A DNA stretch of 6,002 nt from an uncultured Flammeovirgaceae bacterium (GCA_946480685.1 CAMLLI010000301.1:1-6002); one strand, 5' to 3'; counted from the stretch's first letter, positions 1-5,501 are shown. Made by a program: numbers and translations. Notes: generated from the sequence alone by a model not told the origin.

Positions 1-417
1 TCCCTTGAACGGAAACTCATCGCTATGGATTGTGAGCTTATCGATAGGTGCTGTAACCAGCGCATCAATCAATCCTTCCTTCAGTTCTTCACATGCCTGC
101 CTGAGAGCCGAGAAAGCCGCCTTACCCGTTTCTTTAGAAGCCTTGCCGGGATTGATCTCGATAGAATCTTCCCAACTGTTTATCACATTAATAGTCTTGG
201 GCGCGAACTGTCCTTTGTTACGCACCTGTGTATAGTTAAACTCTTCGATGTTCAACTGTTTCTTATAGAATGAAAGTACACGGGCTGATCCGTAGATAAC
301 GGGAGTGATCATGTTGAGCAGGCGATTGTCGGCAAGAGCCTTGATCACTACTTCCGGACCAACACCATTCAGGTCACCAAGTGTAATACCAATGCGGGGT
401 TTCTGTGCTTGAGTCAT
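1..417 (-). CDS. pdxA: 4-hydroxythreonine-4-phosphate dehydrogenase PdxA, N-terminal part (gene cut by window edge)
   Basis: PdxA oxidises 4-phosphohydroxy-L-threonine with NAD(P); the product condenses with deoxyxylulose phosphate in DXP-dependent pyridoxal-phosphate synthesis (cytosolic). The reverse strand from the ATG at 417-415 gives 139 codons beginning MTQAQKPRIGITLGDLNGVG, the family's opening ITxGDxxGxGPE signature (residues about 10-22). A later VTAPIDK segment (about 121-127) matches the VTGPVxK region of E. coli PdxA as I remember it. The frame ends in FPFKG, so the next residue should be the His of the conserved GHT substrate-binding motif, just outside the window. The metal-binding histidines of the C-terminal half are also outside; full proteins are about 330-360 aa. 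No Shine-Dalgarno precedes the start. It is divergent from rsmA, and 458 bp of repeat-rich DNA lies between them. The identification is firm; intactness downstream cannot be judged. Confidence 0.95.
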   Translation of the reverse strand, partial: MTQAQKPRIGITLGDLNGVGPEVVIKALADNRLLNMITPVIYGSARVLSFYKKQLNIEEFNYTQVRNKGQFAPKTINVINSWEDSIEINPGKASKETGKAAFSALRQACEELKEGLIDALVTAPIDKLTIHSDEFPFKG

Positions 418-460
418 GTAAAAACAAAATGAATTCTTTGCGATTTAGTAAATATTGGTG

Positions 461-590
461 GAAAGTCCGAGAAGACGGGGAAGTCGGGAGGACGGGGAAG
501 TCCGAAAGTCGGGAAGACGGGGAGTCGGGAAGTCCGAAAGACAGGAAGTTAAGAAGTCAGGGAGTAAGAAGTAAGGAGTAAGAAGTAAGA
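461..590. repeat. Left arm of mirrored heptamer/octamer repeat block
   Basis: On the + strand this is a purine-rich series of degenerate 7-9 nt units. The distal part (461-545) has GAAGTCC, GAAAGTC, GGAAGAC and GGGAGTC units. The part nearest the core (550-590) has GAAGTAA and GGAGTAA units. A direct repeat GGGAAGTCCGAAAG occurs at 495-508 and 527-540. Several blocks are inverted copies of the right arm: 567-588 with 734-755 (22 nt, perfect), 526-542 with 790-806 (17 nt, perfect), 502-519 with 805-822 (18 nt, one mismatch that is a G.U pair in RNA), and 487-495 with 836-844 (9 nt, perfect). It has no coding character and lies upstream of pdxA, so it may be in the pdxA leader. Confidence 0.9.
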
Positions 591-733
591 ATGAATGACA
601 GGATAGTATATCTTGATAGCGCTTGCCTGGCTGTAAAAGTATACCTGTGGATACTGGAAGGCACTACATGCGAATCGATAAGTTCATATTCATTTATACC
701 AGCCTATAAAATTTTCAATATCTAAATCTTTTT
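589..733. other. Unique core between the mirrored repeat arms; presumed divergent promoter region
   Basis: About 145 bp of AT-leaning, non-repetitive DNA lies at the centre of the pdxA-rsmA intergenic region and has no plausible gene. By position it should hold promoters for one or both divergent genes, but I cannot place one firmly. Candidates are imperfect: TACCTGTG on the + strand at 642-649 (one mismatch to TAnnTTTG) and TACTTTTA on the minus strand at 641-634 (one mismatch). Neither has a TTTG at the right distance. A short dyad, AGTAT (638-642) with ATACT (651-655), surrounds the first candidate and includes the palindrome GTATAC, so it could be an operator. Everything functional here is inference. 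Confidence 0.45.
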
Positions 734-844
734 TTACTTCTTACTCCTTACTTCTGGCTTCTTACTTCTAGCTTCTTACTTCTATGTCCGTCTTTCGGAC
801 TTCCCGTCTTCCTGACTTTCGGTCTTCTCTACTTTCCGTCCTCC
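734..844. repeat. Right arm of mirrored heptamer/octamer repeat block
   Basis: Pyrimidine-rich on the + strand and the inverted counterpart of the left arm. The core-proximal part (734-783) is made of TTACTTC/TTACTCC units, some separated by GGC or AGC interruptions. The distal part (786-844) changes to GTCTTTCGGACTTCC, GACTTTCGG and CCGTCCTCC units. The order of the two zones, from core to gene, is the same as in the left arm. The matching blocks and their coordinates are given under the left arm. It ends about 30 nt before the rsmA start and would lie in the rsmA 5' leader if the promoter is in the core. A 62-codon open frame across it (784-972) is a chance product of the repeat. Confidence 0.9.
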
Positions 845-875
845 ATTCACCAACTATTCGTACTTTTAACCCTGC

Positions 876-1688
876 ATGGAAAAATCATTTGATAAGGTAC
901 GACCGAAGAAGTCGCTGGGGCAACATTTTTTGCACGACCAGAATACTGCACGTAAAATTGTTGAGTCACTGAAAATTAAGGACGGTGCTAACCCGGTATT
1001 GGAAATCGGACCGGGCATGGGCGTACTTACGCAATACCTTGTTACGAATGATAAACTGAATCTGAAACTGATCGAGATCGATCGCGATTCAGTGAAGTAT
1101 CTGCATAAGCACTATGCGTCTATGGGACAGAATATAATTGAAGGTGATTTTTTGCAGATGGAATTGAAGAACGTGTTTGGTAGTGCGTTCGCGATCATCG
1201 GTAACTTCCCCTATAACATTTCATCGCAGATATTTTTTAAAGTGCTCGAGCATCGAGACCAGGTCGATCAGGTGGTATGTATGCTTCAGAAAGAAGTTGC
1301 CGACCGTATAGCCGAGAAGCCGGGCAGTAAAACCTATGGTATATTAAGTGTGTTGCTGCAGGCATACTATACGGTGCAATATTTATTTAAAGTCCCACCC
1401 GGAGCATTTACACCACCACCGAAAGTAATGTCGGCTGTGATACGACTGGAACGTAATGAAACCGTGAAGCTTGATTGTGATGAGCAACTCTTTGTGAAAG
1501 TAGTAAAGCAAGGTTTTAACAACCGGCGGAAGACCTTGCGCAATGCACTAAAACCTCTAATTTTGCCTGCCGAAATTTCGTCCCTTAAACTGCTTGACAA
1601 GCGGGCTGAGCAGCTTTCCGTGGAGGAGTTTGTTCACCTCACACAATTAATTGAATCGAGCCGTGGAACAACAAGCACTGGAGTTTGA
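876..1688 (+). CDS. rsmA: 16S rRNA (adenine1518-N6/adenine1519-N6)-dimethyltransferase RsmA (KsgA)
   Basis: RsmA transfers four methyl groups from S-adenosylmethionine to two adjacent adenosines in the 3'-terminal hairpin of 16S rRNA, a late step of small-subunit assembly. The 270-aa product has the whole family signature: KKSLGQHFL (residues 11-19), SAM-binding motif EIGPGMG (43-49), acidic IEIDRD (66-71), catalytic-site motif NFPYNIS (110-116, usually N(L/F)PYN), PPGAFTPPPKV (174-184) and the C-terminal NNRRKTLRNAL (215-225). Length agrees with the usual 260-275 aa. The ATG at 876 places KKSLGQHF at the normal distance from the start; there is no Shine-Dalgarno. The last ten or so residues (SSRGTTSTGV) lie largely in the overlap with mgtE and look like an unconserved tail. 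It is the first gene of a tight rightward cluster. Confidence 0.97.
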   Translation: MEKSFDKVRPKKSLGQHFLHDQNTARKIVESLKIKDGANPVLEIGPGMGVLTQYLVTNDKLNLKLIEIDRDSVKYLHKHYASMGQNIIEGDFLQMELKNVFGSAFAIIGNFPYNISSQIFFKVLEHRDQVDQVVCMLQKEVADRIAEKPGSKTYGILSVLLQAYYTVQYLFKVPPGAFTPPPKVMSAVIRLERNETVKLDCDEQLFVKVVKQGFNNRRKTLRNALKPLILPAEISSLKLLDKRAEQLSVEEFVHLTQLIESSRGTTSTGV

Positions 1689-3021
1689 ATTAACCAAAGA
1701 ATTTCGCGATCGCTTTCAGCAAGCTCTGGATGAACGTGACGATGCCTTCATTCGTAATTCACTGCACGATGTAAAGGCTGCTGATATAACAGCCCTGGTA
1801 TATGAATTTACTCCGGAAGAAGCAAAGTACTTCATGGAGTTACTCTCGGTTGAACTACAATCCGAAATCATTCGTGATCTCGACTCAGAGACGCGTAAAA
1901 AATATCTGAAACTATTCGATCCGCAGGCTATAGCCATACTATTGAATCAGCTGCTTTCGGATGATACGGCAGATATACTTCATGAACTGCCGGTAAAAGT
2001 GCGCGAAGAAGTACTCGTAGGACTCGAGCCTGTGCTGCGTTCGCAAGTAACCGAACTGCTCCGATACGAAGAAAATGTAGCCGGGGGGTTGATGGCGAAA
2101 GAACTGATACGCGCACGTATCAATTGGACAGTAGTACAATGTGTAGACGAGATACGCAAGCAGGCAGAAAATGTATCAAAGTTCTACCAGGTATATGTAG
2201 TGGATGATCACGATAAATTATTAGGACGATTATCACTGCAGGACCTTATCATCTCCGATGCCCGCAAAATTGTTGCCGATATATATGAGAAAGATATAGT
2301 CTCGGTCGAAACCTATATGGAAGATTGGGAAGTGGCCGAGATCATGAAGAAGTATGAACTCGTTTCCGTACCCGTGGTAAATGTGCAGGGCTACCTGGTA
2401 GGGCGCATCACGATCGATGATATCGTGGATGTAATCACCGAGCAGGCAGAGGAAGAACGTCAGATGATGGCGGGTATCAGCGAGAATGTTGAAGAAGATG
2501 ATAGTATCTGGCGTAACACGCGTGCCCGCTTGCCGTGGTTGCTCATTGGTATATTTGGCGGTTTGATGAACGCAAAGTTTATGGGCTTGTTCGAAGCAGA
2601 ACTTGTTCGTGTTACCGCTATAGCATTCTTTACACCATTGATACAAGCCACCGGTGGAAATGTAGGTATACAATCATCATCGCTCATCGTGCAAAGTCTC
2701 GCGAATCCCGATTTTGTTGACGAAGGTTTATGGAAACGTCTCATTAAAGTATTTTTTGTAGCAATACTCAACGGACTTGTTTTATCAACACTTGTATGGG
2801 GTGCAAATATATTGTTGTTCCAGGAGTATACATTGTCGCTCGTAGTATCTATAGCTTTGTTTAGTGTAATTGTATTTGCTTCGTTTATAGGAACTATAAC
2901 ACCCCTTATATTAAATCGATTTGGTTTTAACCCCGCACTGGCAGCAGGTCCGTTCATTACAACAACAAACGATCTGCTCGGGCTTACACTATATTTCTTT
3001 ACAGTTCACCTTTTTCTCTGA
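1663..3021 (+). CDS. mgtE: Magnesium transporter MgtE
   Basis: MgtE is a dimeric inner-membrane Mg2+ channel whose cytosolic domains sense Mg2+ and close the pore. From the GTG at 1663 the product is 452 aa, normal for the family. In order: a helical N domain (about 1-130, ending near the ENVAGGLM motif), two CBS domains (about 140-265), a linker helix, then five membrane segments near 289-310, 317-341, 359-386, 388-416 and 426-451. The pore signatures are visible: ATGGNVGIQSSS at the end of TM2 and PFITTTNDLLGLTLYF in TM5, whose Asp (residue 437) matches the ion-binding Asp of Thermus MgtE. No in-frame ATG occurs near the expected start. GTG 1663 and TTG 1651 are the options, and the next ATG (residue 58) would cut the N domain. 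Translation probably couples to rsmA, which it overlaps by 26 nt (38 nt from the TTG). I see no magnesium riboswitch. Confidence 0.95.
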   Translation: MEQQALEFELTKEFRDRFQQALDERDDAFIRNSLHDVKAADITALVYEFTPEEAKYFMELLSVELQSEIIRDLDSETRKKYLKLFDPQAIAILLNQLLSDDTADILHELPVKVREEVLVGLEPVLRSQVTELLRYEENVAGGLMAKELIRARINWTVVQCVDEIRKQAENVSKFYQVYVVDDHDKLLGRLSLQDLIISDARKIVADIYEKDIVSVETYMEDWEVAEIMKKYELVSVPVVNVQGYLVGRITIDDIVDVITEQAEEERQMMAGISENVEEDDSIWRNTRARLPWLLIGIFGGLMNAKFMGLFEAELVRVTAIAFFTPLIQATGGNVGIQSSSLIVQSLANPDFVDEGLWKRLIKVFFVAILNGLVLSTLVWGANILLFQEYTLSLVVSIALFSVIVFASFIGTITPLILNRFGFNPALAAGPFITTTNDLLGLTLYFFTVHLFL

Positions 3022-3965
3022 TGGCTCTTCCGAAATGTTTAATTATTGATCCCATGCACGAAAGTATTTTTCCGATGTTGTCGGAGATCGGCTGGGAAGC
3101 AGTATCCATGCCTGCTATTACACGTGATGAAATAAAAACAAAGCATCATGGTTTTGATGGATTGATCGTGCGCAGTAAAACGATTATCGATCGTGATTTG
3201 CTGGGTGAAAATCCCACCGTAAAATTTATAGGACGTGCAGGTGCCGGTCTTGATAATTTGGATCTGGATTACCTGACAGAAAAAGGTATAGCCGTATTGC
3301 ATGCATCGGAAGGTAATCGTGATGCGGTAGGCGAATATACCACAGGTGCGTTGTTAAGCCTGATGCGAAATATACCACGTGCCAACAGCGAAGTGCGTAA
3401 TCGTATATGGGAGCGCGAAGGAAATCGTGGTGAAGAACTGATGGGAAAAACGGTTGGGATCATCGGCTATGGCAACATGGGACAATCTTTTGCCAAACGA
3501 ATTTCAGGCTTCGGATGTAATGTTTTAGCATACGATAAGTATAAAACAGGTTATGGTGATGCCTATGCAAAAGAAGCTTCGATGGATACATTGTTTGCCG
3601 AAGCTGATATTCTGAGCTTGCATATACCTTTAACACCAGAGACCAGAAAGATGGTTGATCTTTCATACCTCCACCGTTTCAAGAAGAAAATTATACTTGT
3701 TAATACCGCACGTGGAGAGATTGTATCGCTCACCGACCTGGCACAGGCCATGCAAAGCAACCAGGTGCGTGGTGCTGTACTCGATGTTCTGGAAAATGAA
3801 AAGCTCAACACCTTTTCTCCGGAGCAGAAGTTGGCATTCGATACACTGGCCGAAAAAACCAATGTAATATTCACCCCGCATATTGCAGGCTGGACGTTTG
3901 AGTCGCACGTAAAAATTAATGTAGCTTTGATACAGAAAATCGAAGCGCTCGGATTAGCGCATTAA
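3021..3965 (+). CDS. D-2-hydroxyacid dehydrogenase, short form (SerA/PdxB superfamily)
   Basis: An NAD-dependent dehydrogenase of 314 aa acting on a D-2-hydroxyacid. Visible: GRAGAGLDNLD (71-81) in the substrate domain, the Rossmann motif GYGNMG (149-154) with Asp172 at the end of the next strand (favours NAD over NADP), and the catalytic triad Arg231 (NTARGEIV), Glu260 (DVLENE) and His287 (TPHIAGWT). There is no C-terminal ACT domain, so it is not the long serine-feedback form of SerA. Candidate roles are 3-phosphoglycerate dehydrogenase (serine synthesis) or erythronate-4-phosphate dehydrogenase (PdxB, B6 synthesis). The PHIAGWTFES ending resembles PdxB (PHIAGYTLEG in E. coli, from memory) more than SerA, and pdxA is nearby, but the substrate cannot be settled by eye. 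Its ATG overlaps the mgtE stop (TGATG), implying translational coupling. Confidence 0.9.
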   Translation: MALPKCLIIDPMHESIFPMLSEIGWEAVSMPAITRDEIKTKHHGFDGLIVRSKTIIDRDLLGENPTVKFIGRAGAGLDNLDLDYLTEKGIAVLHASEGNRDAVGEYTTGALLSLMRNIPRANSEVRNRIWEREGNRGEELMGKTVGIIGYGNMGQSFAKRISGFGCNVLAYDKYKTGYGDAYAKEASMDTLFAEADILSLHIPLTPETRKMVDLSYLHRFKKKIILVNTARGEIVSLTDLAQAMQSNQVRGAVLDVLENEKLNTFSPEQKLAFDTLAEKTNVIFTPHIAGWTFESHVKINVALIQKIEALGLAH

Positions 3966-3972
3966 TTTTTTT
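3945..3972 (+). terminator. Possible weak terminator at the end of the dehydrogenase gene
   Basis: GCGCT (3945-3949) and AGCGC (3956-3960) form a 5-bp GC-rich stem with a 6-nt loop inside the last codons of the gene. A T7 run at 3966-3972 begins five bases after the stem. The short stem and the gap before the T run make this at best a partial terminator, so some readthrough into the pentapeptide-repeat gene is expected. Confidence 0.3.
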
Positions 3973-4008
3973 ATCCTTAATATTAAATAAACCAATCAGA
4001 GCTAAGCC

Positions 4009-4854
4009 ATGCGTTTTTTAGAAAAGCGGATGAAGGATGTAAATGAGTTCTTTAACTCGATTATAGAGAAACCTTTACTGACATCTTCGCTGGTATTGAT
4101 ACTTGTAACGATCATCGTACTGGGGCTTAGTACTAAATATTATCTGCATGAGTTTGATACGTTCGTGCCGCAGATTTTAGCGGAGGCACATGGAATGATT
4201 TTCGATATTGCTGTGATTGGTATTCTGATTTTCTGGTTGAATCAGAATGGGGAGATACGTCAGCGTATACGTACCTATAAAGATGAGATTGATGACTTCC
4301 GTTTGTGGGAGTCTGAAGAAGCTGCATTTCGTACGGTGGGTAATATCAAGCGTTTAAATCGTCATAAGATTCATGAGATAAACCTTGTAAACTGTTATCT
4401 GCCGCGCACCAACCTGAACTATGTTAACCTGGCTTCTTCCAATATGAACTCAGCCAACATATCGCAATCAACACTGATTGAATCGAACCTGGAGAATGCG
4501 CGTCTTAACCAGACCAACTTTGAAAATTCAAATCTGAACCAGGCAAATCTGAAAGGTGCGTATGCCAGTGGTGCTAACTTTAAAGATGCGTTTCTGATCA
4601 AGTCACAATTCGAAAATGCATTTTTGATCAAGGCTAATTTTAATAATGCATTTCTAATGGAAGCCAACTTGCAGAACTGTTACCTGATGGGCGCTGATTT
4701 TGAAAATGCGAGTCTTTATAAAGCAGACCTGCGCGGAGCAAAAGGACTTTCGGTTGAGCAGTTATCAAAGGTAAAAACATTATACCTGGCCCGCTTTGAT
4801 GAAGAGATACTGGAGCAGATCAAAACCAACCTGCCCGAGCTAGTTGGCTCCTGA
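4009..4854 (+). CDS. Membrane-anchored pentapeptide-repeat protein, function unknown
   Basis: A 281-aa protein in three parts. Residues 1-80 hold two hydrophobic helices (about 22-42, LVLILVTIIVLGL, and about 60-77, IFDIAVIGILIFWL) joined by a short loop. Residues 81-120 are a charged linker (RQRIRTYKDEIDDF...) of likely helical character. Residues about 124-244 are some 24 tandem pentapeptides of the A(N/D)(L/F)xx type, predicted to form a right-handed quadrilateral beta-helix of about six coils. A short tail (about 247-281, GLSVEQLSKVKTLYLA) follows. If the short loop is periplasmic, both ends are cytosolic. Residues about 184-238 alternate on a 10-residue period (FENAFLIKAN type), mirrored by a 30-nt DNA period near 4585-4660. 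The fold resembles that of Qnr/MfpA, but nothing here shows gyrase protection. The gene starts 43 nt after the dehydrogenase; no convincing promoter of its own was found. Confidence 0.85.
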   Translation: MRFLEKRMKDVNEFFNSIIEKPLLTSSLVLILVTIIVLGLSTKYYLHEFDTFVPQILAEAHGMIFDIAVIGILIFWLNQNGEIRQRIRTYKDEIDDFRLWESEEAAFRTVGNIKRLNRHKIHEINLVNCYLPRTNLNYVNLASSNMNSANISQSTLIESNLENARLNQTNFENSNLNQANLKGAYASGANFKDAFLIKSQFENAFLIKANFNNAFLMEANLQNCYLMGADFENASLYKADLRGAKGLSVEQLSKVKTLYLARFDEEILEQIKTNLPELVGS

Positions 4855-4855
4855 T

Positions 4856-4887
4856 TTTGTGAGATAAGAACAAAATTGTTACCTTTA
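4856..4887 (+). promoter_or_regulatory. Bacteroidota-type promoter upstream of greA
   Basis: TTTG at 4856-4859, a 20-nt spacer, then TACCTTTA at 4880-4887. This fits the published Bacteroidota vegetative promoter (TTTG or TTG at -33, TAnnTTTG at -7) except for the final G to A. The -33 element starts immediately after the stop codon of the pentapeptide-repeat gene. The expected start point is roughly 4892-4895, at the foot of the hairpin described next. No better promoter is visible between that hairpin and greA. Confidence 0.65.
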
Positions 4888-4893
4888 CAGCAG

Positions 4894-4931
4894 CAACGGT
4901 CCCGGAGACGGGGCCGTTGTTTCTTTTTTTT
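4894..4931 (+). terminator. Intrinsic terminator or greA leader attenuator
   Basis: CAACGGTCCCG (4894-4904) pairs with CGGGGCCGTTG (4909-4919) as an 11-bp stem with one G.U pair and a GAGA tetraloop. A nearly pure T tract follows (4920-4931, one C). This has the form of a strong rho-independent terminator. It can end transcripts from the pentapeptide-repeat gene, whose stop codon lies 40 nt upstream. It also lies at the predicted 5' end of the transcript from the greA promoter, so it could cut greA transcription short and release an RNA of about 40 nt. Confidence 0.85.
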
Positions 4932-4975
4932 GATGGCAAGAACAAAATAAACTAAGTAACGAATCACGTTAAGCT

Positions 4976-5452
4976 ATGAGCAAAAAAGTTTCATACTATA
5001 CAAAAGAAGGTTTAGACAAACTACGAAACGAGTTGAGCGAACTGAAATCTAAAGGCCGCGCAGATATAGCACGCCAGATAGCTGAAGCACGTGATAAAGG
5101 TGATCTCAGTGAAAATGCAGAATACGATGCTGCAAAAGATGCTCAGGGTTTGCTCGAAGCAAAAATTGCTCAGCTTGAAGACCTGGTAAGCAACGCTCGT
5201 CTGCTCGATGAAAATAATATCGATACATCCAAAGTATCTATACTTTCTAAAGTTACGATCAAGAATAAGAAGAACGGTGCATCCGTTACCTATACATTAG
5301 TATCGGAAGAAGAGGCTGATCTCAAAGCCGGTAAAATTTCCACGATGTCGCCAATCGGAAAAGGTTTGTTGGGTAAGAAAAAAGGAGAGGTTGCCAAGAT
5401 CACAACACCTGCCGGTGAAATTGAATTTGAAGTTGTAAATATTACCGCCTGA
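4976..5452 (+). CDS. greA: Transcription elongation factor GreA
   Basis: GreA enters the secondary channel of RNA polymerase and stimulates cleavage of backtracked RNA, restarting stalled complexes. The 158-aa length is typical. An N-terminal antiparallel coiled coil (about 1-75) begins YYTKEGLDKLRNEL. At its tip is GDLSENAEYDAAKDAQ (42-57), with acidic Asp43 and Glu46 matching the residues that complete the polymerase Mg2+ site. The C-terminal FKBP-like domain (about 80-158) has SPIGKGLLGKKKGEV and TPAGEIEFEVVNI. The ATG at 4976 gives the normal N terminus; no Shine-Dalgarno is seen. The gene is preceded by a promoter and hairpin that together look like an attenuated leader, and it is followed after 49 nt by the HIT gene, probably on the same transcript. 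Confidence 0.97.
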   Translation: MSKKVSYYTKEGLDKLRNELSELKSKGRADIARQIAEARDKGDLSENAEYDAAKDAQGLLEAKIAQLEDLVSNARLLDENNIDTSKVSILSKVTIKNKKNGASVTYTLVSEEEADLKAGKISTMSPIGKGLLGKKKGEVAKITTPAGEIEFEVVNITA

Positions 5453-5459
5453 TCGCTTC

Positions 5460-5474
5460 AGGTAAAGTTTACCT
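5460..5474. repeat. Short perfect dyad between greA and the HIT gene
   Basis: AGGTAAAGTTTACCT: 7-nt arms around a single central G, immediately after greA. As RNA it could form a 6-bp stem with a 3-nt loop, or compete with CCTGA/TCAGG (5448-5452 with 5458-5462). No T tract follows, so it is not an intrinsic terminator. It could be an operator, an mRNA-processing hairpin, or chance. Confidence 0.4.
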
Positions 5475-5501
5475 AACTGTTCCCAATAAATCGATAACAT
5501 C

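Noticed and set aside
5..273. Two overlapping + strand open frames at the left edge
   Set aside because: They are antisense to clearly recognisable PdxA codons, with no protein-like features.
425..432. Minus-strand TCATTTTG as a promoter next to pdxA
   Set aside because: One mismatch in the -7 element and no CAAA (TTTG on the minus strand) at the needed distance; it would also leave almost no leader.
461..844. CRISPR array or classical MITE
   Set aside because: The units are 7-9 nt and contiguous without unique spacers, so it is not CRISPR. No target-site duplication or transposase-like terminal motif is visible, so a MITE cannot be claimed.
861..868. TACTTTTA just before the rsmA ATG as a promoter giving a leaderless mRNA
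   Set aside because: It matches TAnnTTTG except for the last base, but no TTTG lies 19-21 nt upstream, and the flanking DNA is low complexity. It is possible but unsupported.
784..972. 62-codon open frame on the + strand across the right arm and the rsmA start
   Set aside because: It is rich in S, R and L from the repeat and overlaps the certain rsmA gene in another frame; no family resemblance.
1600..1662. Magnesium-sensing riboswitch for mgtE
   Set aside because: There is no intergenic space: the region is rsmA coding sequence, and no leader structure is apparent.
2233..2957. Long minus-strand open frames (146 and 165 codons) opposite mgtE
   Set aside because: They lie wholly antisense to the conserved MgtE CBS and membrane regions and show no domain or start context; typical shadow frames.
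4009..4854. Qnr/MfpA-like quinolone resistance protein
   Set aside because: Only the generic pentapeptide fold is shared. The membrane anchor and linker are unlike these soluble gyrase-binding proteins.
4953..4960. Second greA promoter after the hairpin (TTTG 4929-4932 with TAAGTAAC)
   Set aside because: The spacing is right, but the -7 element matches only three of six fixed positions and would leave a leader of about 10 nt.
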